From assembly GCA_934754425.1 (NCBI GenBank), contig CAKVIN010000021.1, forward strand, positions 1 to 40,319: a stretch of DNA of 40,319 nt, written 5' to 3'. The stretch comes from an uncultured Candidatus Melainabacteria bacterium. Its GTDB lineage: Bacteria > Cyanobacteriota > Vampirovibrionia > Gastranaerophilales > Gastranaerophilaceae. A model generated the notes under the pieces. The model was not told the origin of the DNA. It saw nothing but the letters and a program-made list of their open reading frames with translations, and searched no databases. Position 1 is the first letter of the stretch, and each line of letters begins with the position of its first letter. Below, one piece after another: positions 22,469 through 32,328 of this stretch. The translations under genes were made by a program, and so were the position numbers.

Positions 22469-24292
22469 ATGTATATATCAAAATTACAAGGAATTAATGA
22501 ACAAAATTCAACATTTAAAGCAAAGAAAATTTCTAACAAGAAAATAGAAAAATCTATAGATAAATTGCCTCAAGTTGGTACGGCTGCATTAGGTGCACTT
22601 GGTGCAACAATTGTAGCTTCAGCTAATACAGGAAATATAAATCCTCAAGAACTTCAAAAAGACTTAGATAATAATATGTCTTGGAGTCAAATTGCAAAGA
22701 AATATGGAAAATCTACTGCTTCAATACGTCAGTTTGCAGCAAAACATGGTTTGACTACGCATGATGGAAAAATATTGCAATCTGTAACTAAAGAAGATTT
22801 ATTGAGATGGAAAGAAGAAGGTTTGAGCCAAAAAGAAGTTGCTCAAAAGTTGGGGTTAAATCATGCGGGGTCATTAACTCCTTTGTTAAAGATTTTTGGT
22901 ATAGAACCTCTAACAGTAGCAAAAGTGAGTAAAATAACTCATGAAGATTGGGTTGAATACAAAAAACAAGGTCTTTTAGATGATGAGATTGCAGAAATTT
23001 TGAATGTAGCACCAATATATATTCTTAAACAACGAAAACAACTTGGATATAAATTGGAAGATGCTAAGGATTTGAGAGAATATCCTGTAGAAGATATTAA
23101 AAAAGCTATTGCAACAAAATCGTTAAAAGAGGTAGAAAATGATTTTGGCTTTAATCATGCAGAGTTATTAAGAATAATAAAAAAATACGATATAGAAATT
23201 CCTCCTCAGAATGAAAAAGAAAGATTTGAACAAAAGAAAAAGCAAATTTTAGATAAAATTAATGATTTTCCAGATAATTCTGAATTAAAGTACGATATAA
23301 TGGATGTTAAATCATTGAGAATTATTCCTGAGAATATAGAACTTATTGATAATATAATCAATAGAAAAAATATATCGAAAAATGATTATCGTTATAGTTA
23401 TGCGCTTAGAAAATTGAAAAATTCAAATAATGAAAATCCATATGAAGATGTAACGAAAATGCTTAAAGCAATACCTGTAGACAACGAATTAGGTCTTGAT
23501 GAAGATGAAGTAGCCGGTTTATTTATAAATGTTGCACGAGATAATCTTTCTGTGGATGATTTGATTGATGTCTATAATACGATTATTAGCCATGATGAAT
23601 TAAAAGAACATATTCAAAGACATCCTAAATTCCATCGTAGCGGTGATTATATTTTCTCTGCTTTAGTAAATGAAAAAGCTGCAGGAACAAAAGAAAATTT
23701 AGAAAAAATTCTAAATGATGAAAATTTATCAAAACATCTTGATTTACTATTGTTCAGCAATACTAACAGAAAAGATTATTCAAAAATCTTAGATCTTTTT
23801 GCAAGACAACCGGAATTATTAGAAAATGAAAAAGTTCGTGAGTTAATAAAAGATGGTTTTTATCCTTTTATGACAAGTACAAATTATTTAACGCATATAA
23901 AAATTAAATCAACAGATTCTACAATAAATCCGGACTATACTTATAATATTTTAAAAATTTCTAATGAAAATGACAGAAATAAATTATTACAGATTTATTC
24001 AAAAGAAAATTTAGATAGACTTTATGAACCTCAACTAGCCTTTTTATCTGTTGTTCCAAGATTAGAAAATCTTTTCCAAAATTCAACTTTTATAAATAGA
24101 CTTGATGATTTAGTAAATCATATGAGACCACATAATCACACTAGCATTTATAGAATTCTAGAACAAGTTAACAATATGGATGCTATTTTAAATAATGATG
24201 ATAAAATGAATGAATTAATATCTATATTAATGAGTATTAGGAGTAATCCTGAAAGATCATTAAAAGTTAATAGACTATTAAATGAAAATTAA
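22469..24292 (+). CDS. Large protein with four HTH-like repeats, 607 aa
   Basis: Starts MYISKLQGINEQNSTFKAKK, with the short STFKA motif seen in other proteins here, then a small hydrophobic Ala/Gly stretch (about 35-53). Residues 61-242 hold four repeats of about 36-38 residues (61-94, 107-144, 157-193, 206-242), each of the form acidic helix, GxSxxEIAxxxG turn, then LKKxxI, i.e. homeodomain/resolvase-like helix-turn-helix units. The remaining 360 residues are helical and charged, without known motifs. AAGAAGGGAT precedes the ATG; a strong terminator follows. It could be a DNA-binding or an adaptor protein; no neighbour points to a target. Confidence 0.75.
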   Translation: MYISKLQGINEQNSTFKAKKISNKKIEKSIDKLPQVGTAALGALGATIVASANTGNINPQELQKDLDNNMSWSQIAKKYGKSTASIRQFAAKHGLTTHDGKILQSVTKEDLLRWKEEGLSQKEVAQKLGLNHAGSLTPLLKIFGIEPLTVAKVSKITHEDWVEYKKQGLLDDEIAEILNVAPIYILKQRKQLGYKLEDAKDLREYPVEDIKKAIATKSLKEVENDFGFNHAELLRIIKKYDIEIPPQNEKERFEQKKKQILDKINDFPDNSELKYDIMDVKSLRIIPENIELIDNIINRKNISKNDYRYSYALRKLKNSNNENPYEDVTKMLKAIPVDNELGLDEDEVAGLFINVARDNLSVDDLIDVYNTIISHDELKEHIQRHPKFHRSGDYIFSALVNEKAAGTKENLEKILNDENLSKHLDLLLFSNTNRKDYSKILDLFARQPELLENEKVRELIKDGFYPFMTSTNYLTHIKIKSTDSTINPDYTYNILKISNENDRNKLLQIYSKENLDRLYEPQLAFLSVVPRLENLFQNSTFINRLDDLVNHMRPHNHTSIYRILEQVNNMDAILNNDDKMNELISILMSIRSNPERSLKVNRLLNEN

Positions 24293-24305
24293 TAATACAA
24301 AGAAA

Positions 24306-24344
24306 GAAAAAGTTTATATAGTAAAAATGCATATAAACTTTTTC
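24306..24344. terminator. Strong bidirectional terminator
   Basis: GAAAAAGTTTATAT (24306-24319) pairs perfectly with ATATAAACTTTTTC (24331-24344); it ends the HTH-repeat gene and, on the other strand, lies 87 nt beyond the murE stop. Confidence 0.85.
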
Positions 24345-24430
24345 TTTTCAATTTTATTAATCCTAAAATTTTATAATTTGTTTTTACTTTGTCTGATATA
24401 AATTAGCAAAGCATTGTGTATCAAATTGAA

Positions 24431-25888
24431 TTATACAAATATTTCTCGTACTTTTTCTCTATCATCAAAATGAATTGTTTCATCAGCAAGAATTTGATAG
24501 TTTTCGTGTCCTTTGCCGGCAACGAGTACAACATCATTTTTATTGGCAATTTTGTATGCTTCTTTAATAGCGAGTTCTCTATCCGGTTCAACAATGATAT
24601 CATTAACGCTTTTTATTCCTGCAAGAATATCTGTAATAATTTGTTGTGGATTTTCTGAACGTGGGTTATCACTTGTTACAATAACTTTGTCTGCAAGTTC
24701 TTCTGCAATTCTACCCATTTTAGGTCGTTTTGTAGCATCTCTATCTCCACCGCAACCAAATATACAAATCAATTTTCCGTCGCTTGGTGTAATATCTCTT
24801 GCTGCTTTTAAAACATTTTCCAAGCCGTCAGGTGTGTGCGCATAATCAACAATAACAGTCGGTTGATTAACAACGATTTCAAATCTTCCTGCAACTCCAC
24901 CAAGTTCTTGTAATCTATTGATAGATTTTTCTAAATCTAAACCGGTGGCAATTGCTGCTGTAAGCGCAGCAAGTGCATTATAAACAGAGAACATTCCATT
25001 CATTTTTAATTTAATCGGATAATCTTGACCTTTTATGCTACAGATAAAAGATGCACCATCGTGGTTAAATACAATATCACGAGCTTTGACATCAGCATCT
25101 TTTTTAATACCATATGTATAAAGATTTACAGTAGGAGAAATTATTTCTTTAAATTTGTCCGCATATTCATCATCATTATTAATAACAGCAAAATCTCCGG
25201 CAACAAGGTCTTCAAACAATATTGCTTTAGCTTTAAAATAATTTTGCATAGTTATATGAAAATCCAAATGGTCTTGAGTAAGGTTTGTAAAAACAGCTCC
25301 GTTAAAGTCGCAAAAATCAACTCTATGTTGTGCAAGAGCGTGAGAAGAAACTTCCATAACAACATTTTTAATCTGCTTATCACAAACTTCGCTCAAAATA
25401 TTTTGCAATTCCGGAGCTTGTGGAGTAGTGTGTTTTGCATCGTGATAAGTATCGTTTGTAAAAAATTTATGTCCTAAAGTTCCAATTAAAGCACATTGTT
25501 TTTTATTAGCTTCAAAAAGTTCTTGGATTAAGTGAGTAACTGTTGTTTTTCCGTTTGTGCCTGTTACACCAATGAGATTAATTTTTTGAGAAGGTGAGCC
25601 ATAGAATAAATCTGCAATTTGAGCAATGATTTCACTGGTATCACTAACAACAATTTGTGGTACATCAAGGTTTAATCTTTTTTCTACTACAAATGCAATT
25701 GCACCATTATTGAAAGCTTCTTCAGCAAATTCATGGCCATCAACGTGTTCTCCGGTAAGACAAATAAATAAATCATTTGGAACTGTTTTCTTAGAATTAT
25801 AGGATAATCCCATGATTTCGTCAGACATATTGTCCATATTTACAAGCTCTATATAATTAATGTTGTCAATTAAAGTTCTTAATCTCAT
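24431..25888 (-). CDS. murE: UDP-MurNAc-tripeptide synthetase (meso-diaminopimelate ligase)
   Basis: 485 residues. Adds the third residue of the peptidoglycan stem peptide using ATP. ATP loop GTNGKTTVTHL (110-120), HTTPQAPE substrate block, MEVSSHAL, DHLDFH (carbamylated Lys region following), VDYAHTPDGLENVL, FGCGGDRDATKRPKMG and the Dap-selecting DNPRSE motif. The last predicts meso-Dap rather than lysine, fitting a Gram-negative-type wall. AAAGGACAG precedes the ATG. It starts 52 nt after ftsI, in the order found in classic division/cell wall clusters. Confidence 0.96.
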   Translation of the reverse strand: MRLRTLIDNINYIELVNMDNMSDEIMGLSYNSKKTVPNDLFICLTGEHVDGHEFAEEAFNNGAIAFVVEKRLNLDVPQIVVSDTSEIIAQIADLFYGSPSQKINLIGVTGTNGKTTVTHLIQELFEANKKQCALIGTLGHKFFTNDTYHDAKHTTPQAPELQNILSEVCDKQIKNVVMEVSSHALAQHRVDFCDFNGAVFTNLTQDHLDFHITMQNYFKAKAILFEDLVAGDFAVINNDDEYADKFKEIISPTVNLYTYGIKKDADVKARDIVFNHDGASFICSIKGQDYPIKLKMNGMFSVYNALAALTAAIATGLDLEKSINRLQELGGVAGRFEIVVNQPTVIVDYAHTPDGLENVLKAARDITPSDGKLICIFGCGGDRDATKRPKMGRIAEELADKVIVTSDNPRSENPQQIITDILAGIKSVNDIIVEPDRELAIKEAYKIANKNDVVLVAGKGHENYQILADETIHFDDREKVREIFV

Positions 25889-25940
25889 TTCTGTCCTTTC
25901 CTATGTACCATTTTAAATTTTATTAATTTTAATTTTTTTC

Positions 25941-27659
25941 TTAAATTTTACCAACTTTATCAGGTTGCAAATTTAGTATATGAGCAATTTGAGTAGAAAT
26001 TTCTTTGAAAATCGGAGCTGCTACAGTGTTACCCCAAATTTCACCACCTTGTGCTGAGTCAACGATTACATAAATCAAAACTTGCGGGTTGGTAGAAGGC
26101 ATATATCCTACGATTGAAGTATATAATTTGTTTGTGTAACCGCTGCCATTTTCTTTTGGTTTAATAGAAGTTCCTGTTTTGGCTGCAATATTATAACTGT
26201 CTGATTTTATTGGAGATTTCCCTCTGTTAATACTTTCTGTCAAAAGTTCTGTTACTACTCTTGCGTGCTCGGGAGTCATTACTTGAACTTTTTTAACTTT
26301 TATAGCTTCTTCTTCCGGTGAATATTTGATTACATGAGGGGTAATTCTTACACCATCGTTGGCTATAGCTGAAACAGCCGAAATCATTTGTATCGCAGTA
26401 ACAGAAGAACCATATCCGTAACCCATAGAAGCGTGGTCTGCTGCATCCCATTTGTTCGGATTTTTTAAAAGTCCAACAGATTCCCCAGGAAGATCTATAC
26501 CTGTTTTTTCACCAAATCCGAATTTTTTAAGCATGTCATAATATTCATATCTGCTCATCATTTGTGCAACAAGAACAGAAGCTACGTTGCTTGAATGTTC
26601 AAACAAATAAACTAAATCAATCATCCCCGGATTTGGTCTTCTACCATAATCGTAGTTCTTAATTGTCCACCAGCCGATTTTAATTTTACCCGTATCATTA
26701 ATTTTTGTGTATCGGTTAATTTTTCCTAATTCTATAGCGGAAGCTATTGTTATAGTTTTAAAAGTTGACCCTGGGGGAAAAACATCGGTTAAAGTCCAGT
26801 TTTTGGTTTGAAAACTGGTAGCGTTTTTAAAATTATTCGGATCAAAATATGGATAAACTGCATACGCAAGAATTTCACCGTTACGAGGATTCATAACAAT
26901 AACTGCACCACGGTGAGCTTTAAATTTTTCGATTGATTTCATCAATTCTTTTTCACAAACGTGTTGCACTGCTGCATCAATAGTTAATGTTACATCTTTC
27001 CCTTTAACCGGTTTTGTGGCAGCAACAGGGTCAGTAGAAATATTGTAAATAACCTTACCTTTAGGAGTCATTTCCAAATTAGATGTCTTAGTAACACTTT
27101 CTAAAGTATCTTTTGCTGTTAATTCAACGCCGGAGGCTACATCCGCATCAAAGTTATAATATCCGAGAACATGAGCTGCCAAAGTTCCTTGTGGATATGT
27201 CCTTATGCTTTTTTTATCCATAGGAATTTCACGCAAATTTAATTTTGCTATTTCATCTCGAGTATGTCTGTCAACATTCTTTTTTAAAGAAATTAAAGAA
27301 ACATTTTGCTTCAATTTTTCTGTTAAATCGAATTGAGATATTTTCAAAATAGGAGCAAGCATTTTTGCCAATTCTTCCGGAGTGTGAACAAAATCTTCTT
27401 TTCTTGCAAAAATATCGTAATAAACAGTGTCTGTTGCAAGCTTTATACCATTTCTGTCATAAATATTACCACGCATAACAAAAGAACTTGCACGACGTTG
27501 ATTTTTTGCCTTAACTCTAAAATGCCTTACATCCAAAACCTGAACGCAAAAAAGATACACAATAAACAGCAAAATAAGGATTAGAAATATTCCTTGTATC
27601 CAAACCAAACGATCAGCAAATGCTCTATTCTTATTTCCGTTATTCGACTCTTGTCTCAT
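25941..27659 (-). CDS. ftsI: Peptidoglycan transpeptidase, FtsI/PBP2 class B penicillin-binding protein
   Basis: About 572 residues. Cytoplasmic start, one transmembrane helix (about 22-42), N-terminal dimer/pedestal part beginning RRASSFVMRGNIYDRNG, then the penicillin-binding transpeptidase with SxxK (PPGSTFKT), SxN (EHSSNVA) and KTGTS. Cross-links septal peptidoglycan in the periplasm; lies directly upstream of murE as in dcw clusters, though no ftsL or mraW lies behind it here. Start is uncertain: ATG 27659 has GGAG ahead of it, but ATG 27671 sits exactly 6 nt after TGCTATTAT, the leaderless pattern of this window, and would add four residues. Confidence 0.93.
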   Translation of the reverse strand: MRQESNNGNKNRAFADRLVWIQGIFLILILLFIVYLFCVQVLDVRHFRVKAKNQRRASSFVMRGNIYDRNGIKLATDTVYYDIFARKEDFVHTPEELAKMLAPILKISQFDLTEKLKQNVSLISLKKNVDRHTRDEIAKLNLREIPMDKKSIRTYPQGTLAAHVLGYYNFDADVASGVELTAKDTLESVTKTSNLEMTPKGKVIYNISTDPVAATKPVKGKDVTLTIDAAVQHVCEKELMKSIEKFKAHRGAVIVMNPRNGEILAYAVYPYFDPNNFKNATSFQTKNWTLTDVFPPGSTFKTITIASAIELGKINRYTKINDTGKIKIGWWTIKNYDYGRRPNPGMIDLVYLFEHSSNVASVLVAQMMSRYEYYDMLKKFGFGEKTGIDLPGESVGLLKNPNKWDAADHASMGYGYGSSVTAIQMISAVSAIANDGVRITPHVIKYSPEEEAIKVKKVQVMTPEHARVVTELLTESINRGKSPIKSDSYNIAAKTGTSIKPKENGSGYTNKLYTSIVGYMPSTNPQVLIYVIVDSAQGGEIWGNTVAAPIFKEISTQIAHILNLQPDKVGKI

Positions 27660-27677
27660 ACCCCTCTCCATATAAAA

Positions 27678-27686
27678 ATAATAGCA
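27678..27686 (-). promoter_or_regulatory. Extended -10 promoter of ftsI-murE
   Basis: TGCTATTAT on the minus strand, TTTTAT, then ATG at 27671. Transcription would start at that ATG, leaving either leaderless initiation or a 12-nt leader for the second ATG. Confidence 0.55.
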
Positions 27687-28037
27687 TAATAAAATAGTTT
27701 TTAAAAGAATGTGAACTTATGCAAATAAAAAACTTTATAATAAATGTAAAAACGATAGATTGTTTTTATAAAAAAAGAAAACAAAAGTTTTTCTCATGTT
27801 AATTAGTGTAGTTTTTACACTATGAGAAAGGATTATTACTTTTTTTATTGTTTTTTAGGAAAAAAATAAAAAGAAAAATTATTTTTTTAATAAGGCATGC
27901 TTAAAAAATAAAAAATAAATTCCTCCAAATGGATAATACCCAGTCGGACTATTTTTTAAGTGTAAAAATGACATTTTATCCTCAAAAGCTTATATCTATT
28001 GAATTTCACAAAAATTTACAAAAACCTTTTTACCCTC

Positions 28038-28066
28038 TTGACTTTTTATTTAATATGTAGCATAAT
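28038..28066 (+). promoter_or_regulatory. Promoter of the 93-aa gene
   Basis: TTGACT (28038-28043), 17-nt spacer, CATAAT (28061-28066). Predicted start near 28073 leaves a 60-nt leader. One of the closest matches to the sigma-70 consensus in the window, suggesting strong expression. Confidence 0.65.
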
Positions 28067-28132
28067 GAAATTGTTAAATGAAGTGTAAATAAAACACTTA
28101 ATTCTAACAGAAAGTTCACAGAGGTGATAAAA

Positions 28133-28414
28133 ATGCAAATTAATAAAATATCAAATATAAATAATATAAACAATAATTTTAGAGCAAACACAGTTTCAAG
28201 AGATACGGCTTCACAGAATGCAATCTTGATGTTAAGAGATCCGCAAGCATCTGTTAAGTTTCAACAAAACCAAGAATTTGCTCAAAATGCCGATTCTGTA
28301 AATGCAAATCCATTAAAGGCATTAGGTTACAAATTATACAGAACATTCAGTATGATTCGTGAAAACGACCAAGTTGCTCAAAACGAATCAAAACAATTTG
28401 TAGCAATTGCTTAA
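28133..28414 (+). CDS. Small hypothetical protein with NNFRA motif, 93 aa
   Basis: Starts MQINKISNINNINNNFRANT, an Asn-rich N-terminus with the S/T/N-F-K/R-A motif shared by unrelated proteins here. It continues as a polar helical protein (Gln/Asn-rich) with YKLYRTFSMIRE near the end; no signal peptide or membrane segment. The ATG at 28133 follows GAGGTGATAAA, a very good ribosome-binding site, and is chosen over a GTG 9 nt upstream. With its strong promoter and a tight terminator it is likely an abundant small protein. Function unknown. Confidence 0.78.
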   Translation: MQINKISNINNINNNFRANTVSRDTASQNAILMLRDPQASVKFQQNQEFAQNADSVNANPLKALGYKLYRTFSMIRENDQVAQNESKQFVAIA

Positions 28415-28503
28415 TAGAATTATAAAATTTTTTAGAGATAAAGCATTTACCTTAACAACACACACTTTGTAAAAATCTATAATATAATACACACACATAA
28501 TTT

Positions 28504-28528
28504 AGCGATAATTTACATAATTATCGCT
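28504..28528. terminator. Bidirectional terminator
   Basis: AGCGATAATT, loop TACAT, AATTATCGCT, then TTTTACTTT; ends the small gene on plus and serves the TPR gene on minus. Confidence 0.85.
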
Positions 28529-28560
28529 TTTACTTTATTAAAATCGTAATTTTTAAATTA

Positions 28561-30237
28561 TTATTCAACAGAAGCTAAAAGTGTATTGATTTCAGAAATC
28601 AAATCTTCATTTTTTGTTTTAACAGCATTAACAAGTGCTTTTTTAAGTAATGATTTTGCTTTATTTGGGCTATTAAACTCAATCATTAATTCTGCAGCAG
28701 ATTTATAATTTTGTGCAATCTCTTCTTTAGAATTTGAAAGTTCGTAGTTTTTAACAGCTTCTGCATAATATTTTAAAGCTTTGTCTTTTTTCTTAAATTG
28801 AACACAAGCATCTGCAGTGTTACTCAAAACATAACCTTTCATTGAATTATCTGTTGTTTGAGCAACAAGTTTTCTGGCTACTTCATAATAATCAAAAGCA
28901 CTTTCGTCATATTTATCAGTGAAAATATTAGCCATTTTTGTTAAAGAATCTGATTGTCCAATTAAATCATCTGATTTTCCTGCGTAAGAAATTGAGGTTA
29001 AATAGTGATTTAAAGCCGGTCCAACTTCATTAACATCATCATAAATCTGTGCCATAGAAAAATGGGCACGTGATTTTACGTTAACATCTGTTGTGTATTG
29101 CAAAGATTTATTATAACTATTTAGAGCTTGCACAAAGTGGTCATTGTCATCATAAATTTTGCCGATTTCTAAACAAATTCTTGATTGTGTTTCGTTGTCA
29201 TTAAGTTCGCTTGCTCTGTTAAAAGCTTCTTTGAACATTTGCATTGCACGTTGAGGATTGTTAGAAAAAGCTTGTTTTCTAGCTTCTACAAACAATGATT
29301 TCAACTTTGTATCTTGTGGAACGATGGTTATATTTGGTTTTTTAGAAATTGTTTTTTGCGCCTGTACGAATTCTTCTTCCAAAGATAATTCTTCCGGCTC
29401 GATTTCAATTATTTCTTGTTCATTTTCTATAACAGGAGCAGTTTCCGGAATTTCTTCATGAATTTGTTCAACTGTTTCCTGTTTTTCTTGTGGTTTTTCC
29501 GGTTCTTTTTTATCATTGTTTTCCGGAAATTTCACCAAGAAATTAGGATTAACTTCTTCTTCATTGTAGCTGTAATTAATTCTTTGTAAAAATAAAGCAT
29601 CCAGCCAATTTTGAACAACTTTAGAATCTTTGTTTAAAGTTTCAGAAATATATTTGTCAAGCATAGAAGCCGCAATTTTTAAATTGCTCTGAATTAAATT
29701 TACCTGTGGTTGAGGTTCTCTTACAAGTTGTTCTACAATTTCCAAATAATGATTAACTTGTTCTACAATTTCGTCAGGTGTAGCAATTGCTCTGATAGTA
29801 TTTCTAAAATCTTTTAAAATTTGAGCAATATTAACCTTATTACTTCTCTGTTGAGGTTGAGGAGTTTGTTGTACAGGTTGTTGCGCTGGTTGATTTATAG
29901 GTTGATATCCGCCTTGCATACCTGCTTGATATTGCATAGGATTAATCTGATGATTATCATATCTGATTGGCGGCGGAGTATTAACTTTATATGTTTGTCT
30001 TTGCGGGTAAGCGGAAGGATAAGCATTCGTAGCTGGAGAATAAATTGCTTGACGATTAGGAGCTTGTTGTTGAATATCTTCAACTCTGCCACGAGCTATG
30101 GTTTGGTGTTGGTTTTGACGTTGTTGCTGTTGGTCTTGCGCATTACTATTATGACCGTCCTTGTCAGTACCGTCACTTCCTGCGTTATAATTGCCTGTAC
30201 CCCTTTGTGGATAAGGGCGAGGGCGCACTGTATTCAT
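28561..30237 (-). CDS. TPR repeat protein with Pro/Gln-rich N-terminus
   Basis: About 558 residues. The first 145 or so are low-complexity, rich in Gln, Pro, Asn, Tyr and Arg. A helical segment (about 145-215, starting NIAQILKDFRNTIRAIATP) and an acidic Glu/Pro linker follow. From about residue 300 to the end come tandem tetratricopeptide-like repeats (for example ALNSYNKSLQYTTDVNVKSR, HYLTSISYAGKSDD, ALKYYAEAVKNYELSNSK), which make a protein-binding solenoid. No signal peptide, so cytoplasmic scaffolding is likely. The start is uncertain: an ATG at 30267 lies only 2 nt from a TATAAT, so the ATG at 30237 is preferred. It does not share an operon with the sensor kinase, which ends 180 nt upstream. 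Confidence 0.8.
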   Translation of the reverse strand: MNTVRPRPYPQRGTGNYNAGSDGTDKDGHNSNAQDQQQQRQNQHQTIARGRVEDIQQQAPNRQAIYSPATNAYPSAYPQRQTYKVNTPPPIRYDNHQINPMQYQAGMQGGYQPINQPAQQPVQQTPQPQQRSNKVNIAQILKDFRNTIRAIATPDEIVEQVNHYLEIVEQLVREPQPQVNLIQSNLKIAASMLDKYISETLNKDSKVVQNWLDALFLQRINYSYNEEEVNPNFLVKFPENNDKKEPEKPQEKQETVEQIHEEIPETAPVIENEQEIIEIEPEELSLEEEFVQAQKTISKKPNITIVPQDTKLKSLFVEARKQAFSNNPQRAMQMFKEAFNRASELNDNETQSRICLEIGKIYDDNDHFVQALNSYNKSLQYTTDVNVKSRAHFSMAQIYDDVNEVGPALNHYLTSISYAGKSDDLIGQSDSLTKMANIFTDKYDESAFDYYEVARKLVAQTTDNSMKGYVLSNTADACVQFKKKDKALKYYAEAVKNYELSNSKEEIAQNYKSAAELMIEFNSPNKAKSLLKKALVNAVKTKNEDLISEINTLLASVE

Positions 30238-30447
30238 TGTGTTAAACAATATAAACCGTCCTTCCATTAATTATATCGGATATATCGAGCAGTTCTTTAT
30301 AGATTTGTATAAAAATCATTCATCTGTATGATATTTATTTAATGGCACAATAAAAAAAGTCATGAAATAAACTGCTAAAAATCGAATGATTTTAAAATTT
30401 AAAGTTTTTCTTTAATCAAAAGTATGGAATTTAGAGGATGAAAATAC

Positions 30448-32322
30448 CTACGCTTCGCTTTCGGCAGGTAATTGGTTTTTAGGGATATATTCTTCCTCTT
30501 CTTCCGGAGGTAAGTTGATAGGCAAGCGGAAGCCAAAAGTAGAACCTTCGCCTTCTTTAGAGTTTACAAATACTTGACCGTGGTGGTGTTTTTCAACTGT
30601 AACTTTAACAAGGTGTAAGCCAAGTCCTGTACCTTTTACGGTGTGTGTAGCATTTTCACATCTATAGAATCTGTCAAATACTTTCTTCTGATCTTGTTCA
30701 GAAATTCCAGGGCCTTGATCTTCCACGCTAACTTCAACATATTCACCATCACGAGAACGCTCAACTCTAACCTTGATACGTTTTCCATCAGGAGAATACT
30801 TAATTGCATTCGATAAAATATTCATAAATGCACGTGAAATGCTATCAATATTTACATAAATCTGTGGTAAATCAGGCTCTTTCATTATAGAAATTGTTAA
30901 ATCGTGTTCTTTGGCAAGAACTTGAACTTGGTTTACTGCATCTTCTATAATTTCAATAATATCAGTCTTAGTTTTTTCCATCTTAACATTTTGAGCTTCA
31001 TATCTAGAGAAATCCAAAATATCATTAACCATGCGGTTAAGTCTGATAATTTCTTGGTTCATAACTCCAATAAATTCTCTTTGAGTATTAAAATCAAAAT
31101 CATTACCATAGCTATAAAGCGTATCAATATAACTTCTTAAAACCGTAACAGGAGTTCTAAGTTCGTGAGAAACATTAGAAATGAAGTTAGAACGCAATTG
31201 ATCCATCTCAACATCTTTTGTAACATCAATCAATACAATAATATATCCGACATATAAATTTGAACGTGTAAACATCGGAGATATTAAGCATTTCAGAATT
31301 CTTTTATCAATCTCAATATTGAAAGGAATTGGTGAACCTTCGTCATCAAGTGGAGTATCTTTAAACTGTGTAATCTTATCCGCAAAACAGAATTCGCCGC
31401 TAGAATCACAAAACTGCTGAATTTGAGTGTTAACAATATCTTTTTCTTCTACTTCTAATAATCGTTTTGCGTAATTATTAACCATAATAACCTTGTCATG
31501 GTTATCACACACAACAACACCGTTAACAATACTCATCAGAACTGATTCCAATTTGTTGCGCTCAAAAGTCAAGCTTTCAATAGTTTGTTCATTGTAACGG
31601 CTTAATCTCTCTGACATATCATTGAATGCGCCATAAAGTTCTTTAACTTCACTATCAACATCTTTATCGTCAATCATATAACCGAATTCGCCGGAAGAAA
31701 TCTTTTTAACACCCTGATGAAGTTTTCTAAGTTCACGTGTAATAATAGAAGAGTTCATATAAATAATTCCGACAATTACAAGCCAAGCCAAAACAAAAAC
31801 AAGCGCAAGTGATGTTCTGGAAGTTGCAGAAACTCTGTCCATTATAGTGCCACTTAAACCAACTGTTACAGAACCAACATTTATTGTATTACTCAAGTTC
31901 TTAACAACCATCGGCGAACTTACGGTAATTCTCGCCCTATCTGCCTGTTCAGGATAATCGTCTTTGCTGGAATAAATAACCTTTGATTTATTGTCTTTAA
32001 AAATAATAAACGCAATATCGTCGTTACTATTTAATACAGAAACAGAATTTGCTCTCAAAGCATCGTATTTTGCAAGCTCCGGAACATCTTTTGTAACCTC
32101 AACCCCTTCAATAGCCAATGTCTTAGACAAAACTTGGGCAAAATTTTTATATGCGCTGTTCATATTCTGAGAAATACTATAAGTCGCAAAACCGGCGGCA
32201 GCAAAAATAAATGCCGTACTCACTCCAAGACCGGCAAGTATTAATCTCGTCTGAGCAGTCATTCCCTTCTTTTGCTTTTTATCAGTGTTTTCAGGTTTCT
32301 TTAATTCAGCACCTTTTTCCAT
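30448..32322 (-). CDS. Sensor histidine kinase, WalK/NblS-like
   Basis: 624 residues. TM helix about 26-49, extracytoplasmic sensor about 50-165, second TM about 168-190 (LALVFVLAWLVIVGIIYM), HAMP (LRKLHQGVKKISSGEFGYMI), PAS domain (about 255-365, VLMSIVNGVVVCDNHDKV), HisKA with the phosphorylated His in SNVSHELRTPV, and the ATPase with N box ILSNAIKYSP, DQGPGIS and GTGLGLHLVK. The C-terminal tail is acidic (PPEEEEEYIP). This layout is that of WalK/VicK and cyanobacterial NblS (Hik33), which sense envelope or general stress. No response-regulator gene is near, so it is an orphan. Start at 32322 chosen because TGGTATAAT lies 6 nt upstream (leaderless). Confidence 0.92.
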   Translation of the reverse strand: MEKGAELKKPENTDKKQKKGMTAQTRLILAGLGVSTAFIFAAAGFATYSISQNMNSAYKNFAQVLSKTLAIEGVEVTKDVPELAKYDALRANSVSVLNSNDDIAFIIFKDNKSKVIYSSKDDYPEQADRARITVSSPMVVKNLSNTINVGSVTVGLSGTIMDRVSATSRTSLALVFVLAWLVIVGIIYMNSSIITRELRKLHQGVKKISSGEFGYMIDDKDVDSEVKELYGAFNDMSERLSRYNEQTIESLTFERNKLESVLMSIVNGVVVCDNHDKVIMVNNYAKRLLEVEEKDIVNTQIQQFCDSSGEFCFADKITQFKDTPLDDEGSPIPFNIEIDKRILKCLISPMFTRSNLYVGYIIVLIDVTKDVEMDQLRSNFISNVSHELRTPVTVLRSYIDTLYSYGNDFDFNTQREFIGVMNQEIIRLNRMVNDILDFSRYEAQNVKMEKTKTDIIEIIEDAVNQVQVLAKEHDLTISIMKEPDLPQIYVNIDSISRAFMNILSNAIKYSPDGKRIKVRVERSRDGEYVEVSVEDQGPGISEQDQKKVFDRFYRCENATHTVKGTGLGLHLVKVTVEKHHHGQVFVNSKEGEGSTFGFRLPINLPPEEEEEYIPKNQLPAESEA

Positions 32323-32328
32323 ATCAAA

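Larger units (their letters stand above)
27672..28132. other. Long AT-rich intergenic region between divergent ftsI and the 93-aa gene
   Basis: No gene is seen. It holds the ftsI promoter at the left, runs of A and T in the middle (about 27840-27920), and the promoter and leader of the small gene at the right. AAGTGTAAAT (28081) and AAAACACTT (28091) make a small hairpin in that leader. Confidence 0.6.

Noticed and set aside
25025..25477. Plus-strand 150-codon frame inside murE
   Set aside because: The murE frame on the other strand has all family motifs; this one is a shadow.
29821..30270. Plus-strand 149-codon frame opposite the TPR gene
   Set aside because: Antisense of the Gln/Pro-rich low-complexity N-terminus; Leu/Ile/Arg-rich and without a ribosome-binding site.
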